From positions 3,162,001 to 3,226,000 of the forward strand of contig NZ_CP126279.1 in the NCBI RefSeq assembly GCF_003234815.2: DNA of 64,000 nt, read 5' to 3'. The notes under the pieces were generated by a model that worked only from the letters and a program-made list of their open reading frames with translations, was not told the origin of the DNA and searched no databases. Both the position numbers and the translations under genes were made by a program. Below, piece by piece: positions 24,661-32,609 of this stretch (position 1 is the first letter of the stretch; each line of letters opens with the position of its first letter). The stretch is from Curtobacterium sp. MCBD17_035. Lineage in GTDB: Bacteria; Actinomycetota; Actinomycetes; Actinomycetales; Microbacteriaceae.

Positions 24661-24666
24661 CGAGTG

Positions 24667-25434
24667 GTGACCGCTCGACCGCTGCTGCTGCCCACGCTCG
24701 TCGTGGGTGCGCTGCTGCTCGGCGGATGCAGCACCCCGGGGACCGCGGCGATCGCCGGGGCCACCACCGACGGGGCAGGCGCTGCCGTCGCCACGCCGCG
24801 CGTGGTCGAGACCGCCAGCCTCCTGAGGACCGAAGGCGAGCCGAGCACCGACACGACGATCAGCGCCGCCAGCCTGCGGACCGTCGACGTCATCGAACTC
24901 GACGCCGAGCAGCTCCGCCTGTCCGACGGCGACGACCTCGTCGCGGTCGCACCGATGACCGACGGCGACGCCACCGTGGGCCTCCTCCGTCGGCTGCTCG
25001 GCAAGCCGCGGATCACCCGCACGGCGGTGGGTGACGGCGGCACCTGTGTCCCGGCGAGCACGTCGTACACCTGGGGCCGAGGCCTCCGCGTCGTCGACCT
25101 CGCGCAGACGTCCACCCGCGGGAACGCCGTCGACATCCGCATGCTCAAGGCGTCGATCACCGGACGGTCGGGGGCCACCGTGCGCCTCCAGGGGCCCAAC
25201 GGTGTCACCGTCGGCGACGACATCCGCGAGCGCGTCGCCACGGCCTCGGGCCGCGACAAGGAGTCCTACGCCTCGGGTGACCGCGCGAACTGGCAGATCG
25301 TGCTGCAGGAGGGCTGGGTCCTCGATCCGGACGCCTCCGACGCCGAGGTCGACGGCGTCTCCGCGATCACGAAGGGCACCGAGGTCGCCGTCATCGGATC
25401 GCCCATGCCGGTGCACTCGTCCGACGACTGCTAG
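24667..25434 (+). CDS. Lipoprotein of unknown function
   Basis: The 255-aa protein has a short N-terminus, a hydrophobic segment PLLLPTLVVGALLLGGC ending in a lipobox, then a Thr/Ala linker and a ~190-residue extracytoplasmic domain with no recognised family. GTG 24667 is preferred because it follows the -10 at leaderless distance and gives a compact signal peptide; GTG 24664 is adjacent. Confidence 0.7.
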   Translation: MTARPLLLPTLVVGALLLGGCSTPGTAAIAGATTDGAGAAVATPRVVETASLLRTEGEPSTDTTISAASLRTVDVIELDAEQLRLSDGDDLVAVAPMTDGDATVGLLRRLLGKPRITRTAVGDGGTCVPASTSYTWGRGLRVVDLAQTSTRGNAVDIRMLKASITGRSGATVRLQGPNGVTVGDDIRERVATASGRDKESYASGDRANWQIVLQEGWVLDPDASDAEVDGVSAITKGTEVAVIGSPMPVHSSDDC

Positions 25435-25446
25435 TCCGCGTCGGTC

Positions 25447-26211
25447 TCAGTCGAGCGGGGTCCCGACCCGGTAGAAGGTGACCGCGTTGTCGACGAGCAC
25501 GGCCCGGGCGTCGTCGGGATCGAGCCCCTCGACGGCCACGGCGACGTCCTCGTCCCGGAACGGTCGCCGCGCTCGCGTGCTCGGCAGGTCCGTGCCGAAC
25601 AGGAGCGCGCGCGGGTCGACCCGGTGGACGGCGGCGAGGGTCTCGCGCACGTCGAGGTCCACGCGGCCGAACCCGGTCGCCTTGACACGGAGCCCGCGCT
25701 CGACGAGACGCAGCAGGACGTCCCGGTGCGCGTGCGTCATCCCGAGGTGGTCGACGGAGGCACGGGGCAGCGCCCGGAGCACCGGCTCGAGTTCGGCGAG
25801 ATCCGCCGCGTCGAGGTACAGCTCCACGTGCATGCCGGCGACGTCCCACGCTCGACGCCCGAGCGCCACGAGATCGGTCACCGCCGTGGATCCGCCGCGG
25901 TACAGGTTGCAGCGGATCCCCCGGACCCCGGCCGCGGCGAGCGCCCGGAGTCCGTCGTCGGCGATGTCCGTCGGCACGTTCACGACGCCGACGAACGACG
26001 GTCCGAGCCGGTCCAGCGCGTCGAGGAGGTACGTCGTGTCGACGCCCTGGAACGAACCGGACACCACGACGCCGCCGATCACGTCGAACGCCGCCGTCCG
26101 CGACCGGTAGTCGTCCACCGTGAACCGCGGCGGGAGGTACCCCTCGTTCGGCACGAGCGGGAACCGCGGATCGATGACGTGGAGGTGGCTGTCGAAGACC
26201 TGGATCGGCAC
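25447..26211 (-). CDS. Amidohydrolase 2 family metal-dependent hydrolase
   Basis: The 254-aa TIM-barrel protein has an N-terminal FDSHLHVID (HxH metal ligands), a mid-barrel DHLGMTHAHRD and a C-terminal LFGTDLPS with the catalytic Asp. The family includes 2-pyrone-4,6-dicarboxylate and related lactone hydrolases and decarboxylases; no substrate can be assigned. The GTG start at 26211 has CATCAT 6 nt upstream (possible leaderless -10) and no RBS. Confidence 0.82.
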   Translation of the reverse strand: MPIQVFDSHLHVIDPRFPLVPNEGYLPPRFTVDDYRSRTAAFDVIGGVVVSGSFQGVDTTYLLDALDRLGPSFVGVVNVPTDIADDGLRALAAAGVRGIRCNLYRGGSTAVTDLVALGRRAWDVAGMHVELYLDAADLAELEPVLRALPRASVDHLGMTHAHRDVLLRLVERGLRVKATGFGRVDLDVRETLAAVHRVDPRALLFGTDLPSTRARRPFRDEDVAVAVEGLDPDDARAVLVDNAVTFYRVGTPLD

Positions 26212-26233
26212 GCCGCCATGATGCGCACCCGTC

Positions 26234-26299
26234 CCCGCGAGATCGCACCTGCTGCCGCTCTGGAGCTCCCGAGAGGGGCAACGAGTGCGATCTCGCGGG
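26234..26299 (-). terminator. Long hairpin terminator (15-bp perfect outer stem)
   Basis: Arms 26234-26248 and 26285-26299 pair perfectly. The intervening 36 nt can form a smaller imperfect stem. It lies just downstream of the stop (26306) of the minus-strand exonuclease-family gene. Confidence 0.65.
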
Positions 26300-26305
26300 C
26301 GGGCG

Positions 26306-27133
26306 TCAGACGCCGAGGACGAGCCGCGCCACCACCGGGAAGTGGTCGCTCGCCGCCCAGGTGCTCGGGTCGTCGTGGTCGATGCGGATGCCCTCGACCT
26401 CCACGGGTCCGCGCGTCAGGATCCAGTCGATCCGGACGCCCCCGTCCACGGGCGGCTCCCAGCCGTTGAAGCTCGACACGGGGTCGTCGGAACCGGCGCG
26501 CGTCCAGGCGTCCGCGAACCCCGCGACCGCCAAGCGTTCCGACGCCGCGGCGAGCCCCGCGCCCTCGTTGAAGTCCCCCGTGACGACGACCGGCCCGGAG
26601 GCATCGGCGAGGCGCGCGGCGATGAGGTCCGCGCTCATCCGGCGCACCTCGGCGCCCCGGGACGTCTGGACGTAGTCGGTGTGGGTCGTCAGGAGCGTGA
26701 AGCGCTCGTCGGTGACGAGGTCGTGGAAGCGCCCCCAGGTCGCCATCCGGACGTGTGAGGTGTTCCAGGTGTTCGACCCGACGGCGTCCGGGGTGTCCGA
26801 CAGCCAGAACGCGCCGTCCTCCTCGACCGCCACGCGGTCCCGTCGGTGGAACACCGCCGCGTACTCGCCGCGCTCGCCGCCCTCGCGTCCCTGGCCGATG
26901 TCGCCGTACTCGGGCAGCGCTGCTCGGAGGTCCTCCATCTGCGCGTGGAACGCCTCCTGCACGCAGAGCACGTCGGGGTCGTTCCGCCGGATGATCGCCA
27001 CGAGCAGCGGCAGGCGATCCGCCCAGTCGTGTGCCGGGTCGTGGTGGTGGTTCTTGACGTTGTAGGTCATCACCGTCAGGGGCACGGCGGTGCGGAGCGT
27101 CGCGGCTCCGCCGGTCGTGGAGGGACTGCTCAC
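26306..27133 (-). CDS. Endonuclease/exonuclease/phosphatase family protein
   Basis: The 275-aa protein has the EEP-fold motifs in order: VMTYNVKNHHHDPAHDWADR, DVLCVQEAFH (metal Glu), VVTGDFNEGAG and ASDHFPVVARL (catalytic Asp-His). The fold covers DNases, phosphodiesterases and sphingomyelinases; no export signal is seen, so it is probably cytoplasmic. The start at GTG 27133 has TAGCGT 7 nt upstream. Confidence 0.85.
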   Translation of the reverse strand: MSSPSTTGGAATLRTAVPLTVMTYNVKNHHHDPAHDWADRLPLLVAIIRRNDPDVLCVQEAFHAQMEDLRAALPEYGDIGQGREGGERGEYAAVFHRRDRVAVEEDGAFWLSDTPDAVGSNTWNTSHVRMATWGRFHDLVTDERFTLLTTHTDYVQTSRGAEVRRMSADLIAARLADASGPVVVTGDFNEGAGLAAASERLAVAGFADAWTRAGSDDPVSSFNGWEPPVDGGVRIDWILTRGPVEVEGIRIDHDDPSTWAASDHFPVVARLVLGV

Positions 27134-27140
27134 GCCGTCG

Positions 27141-27146
27141 ACGCTA
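27141..27146 (-). promoter_or_regulatory. -10 hexamer TAGCGT of a leaderless promoter
   Basis: On the minus strand TAGCGT ends 7 nt before GTG 27133, with no RBS between them. Confidence 0.45.
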
Positions 27147-27182
27147 TCGTGCGCCCGTCGTCACGTCCGGTTCCGGACGCGA

Positions 27183-27218
27183 CGACGCCCTCCGTCCGTG
27201 CGCGGTCGGAGGGCGTCG
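27183..27218 (-). terminator. Hairpin terminator (11-bp stem)
   Basis: Arms 27183-27193 and 27208-27218 are perfectly complementary. It is placed directly after the OYE gene's stop at 27229 on the minus strand. Confidence 0.65.
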
Positions 27219-27228
27219 GGTCGTGCGA

Positions 27229-28302
27229 TCAGGCGCTGAGCGCCGGGTAGTCCGTGTACCCCTCGGCCGTCGTGCCGTAGAAGGTCGCCGGGTTCGGGGT
27301 GTTCTCCTCGGCGTCGCGCTCCCAACGGGTGGCGAGGTCGGGGTTCGCGATGGCGGCGCGGCCGACCCCGACGGCGTCGGCGAGACCAGCCTCGACGAGG
27401 CCGATCGCCTCGGTCCGGGTGGTCGGCGCGCTGAACCCGCTGTTCGCGATGAACGGCGCGCCGATGGTGCGTCGGATCCCCTGCACGAAGTCACCGGCGG
27501 GCTCGGCGTGGAGCACGTCGACGAACGCGAGCCCGAGCGGGGCGAGTCCCTCGGCCACGGCCGTGTACGTCGCGACGAGGTCGTCGCGGTCGGTCTCGAG
27601 CGCACCCTGGATGTTGTGCTCCGGGGAGAGGCGGATGCCCGTCCGGCCGGCACCGACGGCAGCGGCCACCGCGGCGGTCACCTCGACCGCGAGGCGCGCC
27701 CGGTTCTCCGGCGTCCCGCCGTACTCGTCCGTGCGCTCGTTCGACGCGGGCGAGAGGAACTGGTGCACCAGGTACCCGTTCGCGCCGTGGACCTCGACGC
27801 CGTCGAACCCGGCGCGGATCGCGTTGCGGGCCGCGGCGACGAACTGCTCGACGACCTCGTGCACCTCGTCGGTGGTGAGGGCGTGCGGCACCGGGTACTC
27901 GGCCTTGCCGAGCGGCGTGTGTGCCTCACCTGGCGCCGCGAGGGCGCTCGGGCCGACGATGCGCGGCGTCAGCGAGATGTCGGTGTGGGAGACGCGGCCG
28001 CCGTGCATGAGCTGCATCACGATCGTGCCCCCGGCGGCGTGCACCGCGTCGGCGACCCGGGCCCACCCGGCGACCTGCTCGTCCGTCTCGATGCCCGGCT
28101 GGCCGGGGTACGAGCGGGATTCCTGCACCGGCCAGGTCCCCTCGGTGACGATCATGCCGAGCCCGGCGCGCTGCGCGTAGTGCTCGACGAGCAGGTCGTT
28201 CGGGACGCCGTCGACCCCGGCGCGGGTGCGCGTGAGCGGGGCCATGACGATGCGGTTGCGGAGCTGGAGGTCGCCGAACTGGGCGGGGTCGAAGAGGTTC
28301 AC
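27229..28302 (-). CDS. Old yellow enzyme family FMN-dependent ene-reductase
   Basis: The 357-aa TIM-barrel flavoprotein starts with the family N-terminus NLFDPAQFGDLQLRNRIVMA. It has the substrate-binding HxxN in EVHGANGYLVHQFLSPASNE and the phosphate-binding C-terminal region DAVGVGRAAIANPDL. It reduces activated alkenes or nitro compounds with NAD(P)H. GTG 28302 fits the family N-terminus, but no RBS is visible; ATG 28335 is an alternative. The divergent TetR gene is the likely regulator. Confidence 0.88.
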   Translation of the reverse strand: MNLFDPAQFGDLQLRNRIVMAPLTRTRAGVDGVPNDLLVEHYAQRAGLGMIVTEGTWPVQESRSYPGQPGIETDEQVAGWARVADAVHAAGGTIVMQLMHGGRVSHTDISLTPRIVGPSALAAPGEAHTPLGKAEYPVPHALTTDEVHEVVEQFVAAARNAIRAGFDGVEVHGANGYLVHQFLSPASNERTDEYGGTPENRARLAVEVTAAVAAAVGAGRTGIRLSPEHNIQGALETDRDDLVATYTAVAEGLAPLGLAFVDVLHAEPAGDFVQGIRRTIGAPFIANSGFSAPTTRTEAIGLVEAGLADAVGVGRAAIANPDLATRWERDAEENTPNPATFYGTTAEGYTDYPALSA

Positions 28303-28389
28303 ACGAGGCCCGAACCGCGATCCGGGTTGTTCCATTCCGCAACTTGACCCCCAGAACGGGCGCTTTCCACAGGCTCCCGCCACCGCTTG

Positions 28390-28415
28390 CATGGAAGGAC
28401 CGCGCACCATCCATG
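28390..28415. promoter_or_regulatory. Dyad CATGGA-N14-TCCATG in a divergent OYE/TetR promoter
   Basis: Six-bp inverted arms lie 32 bp before the TetR start and 88 bp from the OYE start. It is a candidate TetR operator, from symmetry and position only. Confidence 0.3.
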
Positions 28416-28446
28416 ACGCGACGCCCACCGCAGGAGGACCACCCTG

Positions 28447-29061
28447 ATGGAAACGACGACCGACACCGCCGAGTCGGCCACCCAGACGCTCGCGGCCATG
28501 GACGTCCGCATCGGCATCGTCGAGGCGGCCCTGCGGGTGCTGTCCCGCCAGTCCTACCGCCGCACGACGTTGCGGGACGTCGCGGACGAGGCCGGGATGA
28601 CCCTGGAGCAGGTCGGCGAGCACTTCCCCACGTGGCCGGGGCTCGTCATGGCCACCCTGCACCACTGGCAGACCCTCCGGACCGCGCACCTCCTGGACGT
28701 CGGACGGGACCACGGCGTGCTCGAGTTCATGCGTCGCCTGGTCGAGGAGAACCTCGACGACCCCGTGATGGCACGGTTGCTCGTCATGGTGCTCGCGGAG
28801 GCGATGGACCCGACGCACCCGAGCGCGCCCTACCTGCAGACGCGCTACGAGGCGTTCCACCAGACCATCCTGACCGCGGTCGAACACGACATCGCGATGG
28901 GGCGCTTGCCCCACGACCTGCAGGCGGATCACGCCGCCGAGCTCATCCTCGGGCTCTGGGAAGGGCTGTGGATGCAGTTCCTGCTCCGCCCGCAGATGGA
29001 CATGCAGGCGGCGTTCGACCGCGCGCTCGGCGTGCTGGTCCGCGACTGGCGCGTGGTCTAG
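28447..29061 (+). CDS. TetR family transcriptional regulator (paralogue of the gene at 11562-12236)
   Basis: The 204-aa protein has a standard TetR HTH: GIVEAALRVLSRQSYRRTTL, then RDVADEAGMTLEQVGEHFPT. Its ligand domain shares long similarity with the protein at 11562-12236, including HPSAPYLQTRYEAFHQTILT against HPMAPYLQSRYQLFVTQIRR. AGGAGG lies about 11 nt before ATG 28447. Its position opposite the OYE gene suggests it controls that gene. Its stop codon overlaps the stop of the convergent winged-helix gene within CTAG. Confidence 0.88.
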   Translation: METTTDTAESATQTLAAMDVRIGIVEAALRVLSRQSYRRTTLRDVADEAGMTLEQVGEHFPTWPGLVMATLHHWQTLRTAHLLDVGRDHGVLEFMRRLVEENLDDPVMARLLVMVLAEAMDPTHPSAPYLQTRYEAFHQTILTAVEHDIAMGRLPHDLQADHAAELILGLWEGLWMQFLLRPQMDMQAAFDRALGVLVRDWRVV

Positions 29062-29372
29062 CCCAGGTCGCCTGCGTCCGGGGCGAGTGCGCTGAGGTAC
29101 GCGAAGTGCGCATCGAGCGCACGGCGACCGTCGCGCGTCAGGCCGGCCCAGGTGCGCGCGTGGCCTCGGTCGCGCTGGACCCGGCGGAGCACCACGTAAC
29201 CGGCGTCGGTGAGCACCCGGAGGTGCTTGCTCAGCGTCGCGTCCGAGACGTCGAGTGCGTCCCGCAAGGTCGCGAACTCGACCTCGCCACCGCGTGCCAG
29301 CAGCGCGCAGATCTGGAGGCGCTGCGGCGCGTGGATCGTCGCGTCGAACGTCGGTTCCATCGGTGCCGTCAC
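29058..29372 (-). CDS. Small winged-helix transcriptional regulator (HTH_34/ArsR-like)
   Basis: The 104-aa protein has a single winged helix: RLQICALLARGGEVEFATLR, then ALDVSDATLSKHLRVLTDAG and a basic wing with RDRGHARTW. GTG 29372 overlaps the stop of the upstream membrane-protein gene (GTGA), so the regulator is translationally coupled to it; ATG 29360 is four codons later. The palindrome in the shared promoter is a likely autoregulatory site. Confidence 0.8.
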   Translation of the reverse strand: MTAPMEPTFDATIHAPQRLQICALLARGGEVEFATLRDALDVSDATLSKHLRVLTDAGYVVLRRVQRDRGHARTWAGLTRDGRRALDAHFAYLSALAPDAGDLG

Positions 29373-29848
29373 GCGTCGCGGCGCCCGAGGTACCGCCGTG
29401 CGGCCGCGTCCGCGGGCGGACCGGTCAGGGCGGACACGAGCCCGACGACCGTCGCCACCACGATGCCCTCGGGGACGGTCCACGAGCGCACCACGACCGA
29501 GGCCGTGAGCGCGGCGACGGCGACGACCAGGGCGATGACGGACCAGGGAGCGCCCGCGCGGAGGAACTGCCACCGGTCGGGGTTCGCCCGCGAGAACCCG
29601 ACCACGCCCGTGCGGCGTCGGGCCAGGCCGATGGACAGGACGAGTCCGATGCCGAGCGGGAGGAGGTCCCACGCGGATCGGCTCCGCACGCCGTAGACGG
29701 TGAGGGCGATGCCGAGGCCGTGCAGCGCGTGGAACCACCACGGTGAGCGCAGCCGGTCGGTCATCCGGGCGCGTGCGGCACGGACGGCTTCGCGGGCTGC
29801 GAGCGGGTCGATCGGCCCGAAGGCCCGGTTCTCGTCGATGTTTTCCAT
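29369..29848 (-). CDS. Membrane protein co-transcribed with its winged-helix regulator
   Basis: The 159-aa protein has hydrophobic segments around WWFHALHGLGIALTVYGV, LPLGIGLVLSIGLA, WSVIALVVAVAALTASVVV and GIVVATVVGLVSALTG, that is, four probable helices. No transport or enzyme family is recognised. The mRNA is probably leaderless (TATTGT 7 nt before ATG 29848), and the -10 lies inside a palindrome. Confidence 0.7.
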   Translation of the reverse strand: MENIDENRAFGPIDPLAAREAVRAARARMTDRLRSPWWFHALHGLGIALTVYGVRSRSAWDLLPLGIGLVLSIGLARRRTGVVGFSRANPDRWQFLRAGAPWSVIALVVAVAALTASVVVRSWTVPEGIVVATVVGLVSALTGPPADAAARRYLGRRDA

Positions 29849-29851
29849 GTC

Positions 29852-29869
29852 GGCAACAATACTGTTTCC
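29852..29869 (-). promoter_or_regulatory. Operator-like palindrome covering the -10 box
   Basis: On the minus strand GGAAACA-GTAT-TGTTGCC has 6 of 7 matching arm positions and contains the leaderless -10 TATTGT (29856-29861). A regulator bound here would block polymerase; the winged-helix protein encoded in the same operon is the obvious candidate. Confidence 0.5.
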
Positions 29870-29960
29870 AACACGGAAAGCAAGAGGCACGGGTGCGGCG
29901 GCCTGCGGACGCCACCGTCGCGGCGGACTAGCGTCGGGCCTCCAGACGGAAGGGACGGGC

Positions 29961-30314
29961 ATGACGGACCTGGGACCACGCGAGACGGGGGCCGGCGACG
30001 AACGCGGCCCGCTGCAGAAGGCGGCCGACGCGTCGACCGGACGGCAGGAGCACGGCATCGGCGACCACGCCCACCGCGTGAAGGACACGGCGTACAGCCC
30101 CTCGAGCGACGCCGAGACGGAGGCCGCGCAGGACCTCCAGCGCGACGACGCCGACCTGGCGGAGGACGGCATCGACCCGTCGAAGGTCGTGACGGCGCCG
30201 GGGACCGGCGGCGCGGACGACGTCGGCGACGTCGAGCCCGAGGCGGGTGACATCCACCTGCCGTTCCAGGCGTCGGACAACGGCGCCGGCGACAACACGA
30301 CCGGCCCTCGGTAG
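29961..30314 (+). CDS. Small acidic hydrophilic protein
   Basis: The 117-aa protein is rich in Asp, Glu, Gly and Ala, lacks hydrophobic segments and looks disordered. GGAAGGGA precedes ATG 29961, and TAGCGT at about 29937 could be the -10. The function is unknown; such proteins in actinobacteria are often stress-related, which is a guess. Confidence 0.6.
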   Translation: MTDLGPRETGAGDERGPLQKAADASTGRQEHGIGDHAHRVKDTAYSPSSDAETEAAQDLQRDDADLAEDGIDPSKVVTAPGTGGADDVGDVEPEAGDIHLPFQASDNGAGDNTTGPR

Positions 30315-30321
30315 TCCCACC

Positions 30322-30711
30322 GTGGCACGCACGGGCGGACGTTCCCGCCGGGCCCTGGTGATCCGGAGCGTCGCGTTCCTCGTCGTCCTCGTGGTCGACG
30401 GGCTCCTCGTCCTCGCCGGCTCGCCGTCGTGGTCCCCACTCGTCGCATCACCACTGCTCATCGCGGCCGCCGTGGTCGGGTTCCTGACGGACCGGCGGGA
30501 CGACCGGCCGCTCGGCCCACGGTCCCCCGACCGCGACCAGCCCACGGGCCGGATCGCGCGCCAGGTGGGCCTCGCGGCGGTGGGCGTCGTCGGTGTGCTG
30601 ACGGTCGCCGTGCTCGCGCTCATCGGCCACCCGGAGGTCGCGCTCGTCGTCGCGCTCCTGCTGTCCCTCCTCGCGCTGCTGTTGCTGCGGGGCGGTGTGC
30701 GCGGCGCCTGA
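30322..30711 (+). CDS. Small membrane protein
   Basis: The 129-aa protein has hydrophobic segments at VIRSVAFLVVLVVDGLLVLA, PLVASPLLIAAAVVGFL, VGLAAVGVVGVLTVAVLALI and ALVVALLLSLLALLLL. It starts at GTG 30322, 8 nt after the previous stop, and is probably in the same operon. No family is recognised. Confidence 0.65.
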   Translation: MARTGGRSRRALVIRSVAFLVVLVVDGLLVLAGSPSWSPLVASPLLIAAAVVGFLTDRRDDRPLGPRSPDRDQPTGRIARQVGLAAVGVVGVLTVAVLALIGHPEVALVVALLLSLLALLLLRGGVRGA

Positions 30712-30782
30712 CCCCGAGGTCGGACCTCTGGCGCGGTGGCTCATCGTCGCGCTCGATGGACGTCCCGCAAAGCCGTCGCGCC

Positions 30783-30788
30783 TACCGT
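30783..30788 (+). promoter_or_regulatory. -10 hexamer TACCGT of a leaderless promoter
   Basis: TACCGT ends 7 nt before GTG 30796 and no RBS is present. Confidence 0.5.
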
Positions 30789-30795
30789 GCCCCGG

Positions 30796-31947
30796 GTGTC
30801 GGAGCCCGAACTCGCTGCAGCGCAGACCACGCCGCGCTCGCACCTGTACGAGATCGACGTGCTCCGGCTCCTCACGTTCGCGTGCGTCATCGCCGTCCAC
30901 ACCGTCAACTACATCGGCGGGTTCGGCGTCGTCACGGACGCGCTGCTCACCCTGCTCCACTTCACGCGTGGGGCGTTCTTCTGGCTGACCGCGTTCGTGC
31001 TCACCTACGGGCAGCTCCGTCGGCCGCGGCCACTCCGCCGGTTCTGGCCGCGGCGGTTCCTGCTCGTCGGGCTGCCGTACGTCGTCTGGTCGGGCGTGTA
31101 CGTGTTCCTGAACGCGACGATCTCGGACTCGCTCGGTGACCCGATCGCCCGGCTCGTCGACTGGGGGCAGGCGCTCCTGCGGGGCGACGCGGCGGAGCAG
31201 CTGTACTTCCTGCTCGTGACCATGCAGGTGTACCTCGTGATCCCGGCGCTCATCTGGGCCGTGCGGCGGTTCCCCGAGGCCCACCTGCTGTTCCTCTCGG
31301 TCGCGTTCCTCGTCCAGGGCGCGGTGTTCTGGGTCGCGCGGTACGAGCCCGCGACCGTCGCCTGGACGCACGGCTCCCTGACGAGTGTGTTCACGAGCTA
31401 CCTGTTCTTCGTCGTGGGCGGCGTCGTCGCCGGCGCGCACGCCGACGCGGTGCTGAGGTGGGTGCGCGGGCACCGGGTCGTCCTCGCGGTCGCACTCACC
31501 GCCACCGCCGTGCTCGCCCTCGCCGTCTACGCGCTGAACCGTCACATCGGCCTCGACCTCAGCGACGCCTCGGACGAGATGCAGCCCGTGCAGCTCGTGT
31601 GGAGCACGGTCGCGACACTCGCCCTGCTGAGCGTCGGCGCCTGGTGGGCGGACCACCGCCGCCCGGGTTCGTGGGACGACCGGACGCTCGCGTGGGCGTC
31701 GGACCGGTCGTTCGGGATCTTCCTGAGCCATCCGGCGATGATCACGATCCTGCTCGCGCTCGGCATCACGGCACCGTCGAACCCCGCCGCCCTGCGCGTG
31801 CCGATCGCGTACGTCCTCGTCGTGATCGGTGCGGTCGTCACGACCGAGGTGTTCCGGTGGACGCCGCTCAGCCTGCCGCTGACGGGGCGCCCGATGGTGC
31901 GTCGCACCCGGGAGGCCCGTGCTCAGCCCGTCGGTGAGAACCGGTAG
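30796..31947 (+). CDS. Acyltransferase 3 family membrane protein
   Basis: The 383-aa polytopic protein has the family N-terminus YEIDVLRLLTFACVIAVHTV and about ten hydrophobic helices. It resembles fungal/bacterial ExoZ- or Lag1-unrelated acyltransferase-3 proteins that acylate surface glycans. It differs from the truncated family member at 1-584, lacking the VEEQFY signature. The GTG start follows a leaderless -10. The 3' end overlaps kdpE by 25 nt, tail to tail. Confidence 0.8.
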   Translation: MSEPELAAAQTTPRSHLYEIDVLRLLTFACVIAVHTVNYIGGFGVVTDALLTLLHFTRGAFFWLTAFVLTYGQLRRPRPLRRFWPRRFLLVGLPYVVWSGVYVFLNATISDSLGDPIARLVDWGQALLRGDAAEQLYFLLVTMQVYLVIPALIWAVRRFPEAHLLFLSVAFLVQGAVFWVARYEPATVAWTHGSLTSVFTSYLFFVVGGVVAGAHADAVLRWVRGHRVVLAVALTATAVLALAVYALNRHIGLDLSDASDEMQPVQLVWSTVATLALLSVGAWWADHRRPGSWDDRTLAWASDRSFGIFLSHPAMITILLALGITAPSNPAALRVPIAYVLVVIGAVVTTEVFRWTPLSLPLTGRPMVRRTREARAQPVGENR

Positions 31948-32609
31948 CCCATCCCCGCCTCGGTGACGAGGTACCGCGGGCTCGCCGGATCCGGCTCGAG
32001 CTTCTTCCGCAGCTGCGCCATGTACAGCCGCAGGTACCCGCTGTCACCCCCGTGCGACGGACCCCACACCTCGGTGAGGAGCATCTCACGGGTCATGAGT
32101 CGATCCGGGTGCGCCAGGAGGACCTCGAGCAGCCGCCACTCCGTCGGGGTGAGCCGCACGGGGGCGCCGGTGCCTTCGGCCCACGTCACTTGCTTGGCGG
32201 CGAGGTCGACCACGAGGTCGCCGATCCGGACGGTCGGGGCCTCCTCGGCCGGGGCCCGTCGACGGCCGAGCGCCCGGAGGCGGGCCAGGAGCTCGTCCAT
32301 CTGGAACGGCTTCGTCACGTAGTCGTCCGCCCCGGCGTCGAGCGCGTCCACCTTGTCGGCCGAGTCCGTGCGGCCGGACAACACGAGCACGGGCACCTGG
32401 GTCCACGCCCGGAGCGCCTCGAGCACCCCAAGACCGTCGAGCCGCGGCATGCCGAGGTCGAGGAGCACGAGGTCCGGCCGCTGCGTGATCACCGCGTCGA
32501 GCGCAGCCCGGCCGTCGCGGGCGGTGACGATCTCGTAACCACGGGCGCCGAGCGTGACGGACATGGCTCGGACGAGCTGGGCGTCGTCGTCGGCGATGAG
32601 GATCTTCAC
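31923..32609 (-). CDS. kdpE: Response regulator KdpE
   Basis: This 228-aa OmpR-family regulator has a receiver domain with the acidic pocket DDD (residues 7-9), phospho-acceptor Asp51 in LVLLDLGMP and Lys in VTKPFQ. The C-terminal winged helix contains LTPTEWRLLEVLLAHPDRLM and YLRLYMAQLRKKLE, as in KdpE. It should activate the kdpFABC operon that starts about 2.5 kb away on the other strand. GTG 32609 overlaps the stop of the kinase gene (GTGA). Confidence 0.9.
   Translation of the reverse strand: MKILIADDDAQLVRAMSVTLGARGYEIVTARDGRAALDAVITQRPDLVLLDLGMPRLDGLGVLEALRAWTQVPVLVLSGRTDSADKVDALDAGADDYVTKPFQMDELLARLRALGRRRAPAEEAPTVRIGDLVVDLAAKQVTWAEGTGAPVRLTPTEWRLLEVLLAHPDRLMTREMLLTEVWGPSHGGDSGYLRLYMAQLRKKLEPDPASPRYLVTEAGMGYRFSPTG

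Noticed and set aside
24545-24666. tRNA-like T-loop sequence (GATTCGATG)
   Set aside because: No acceptor or anticodon stem could be built around it.
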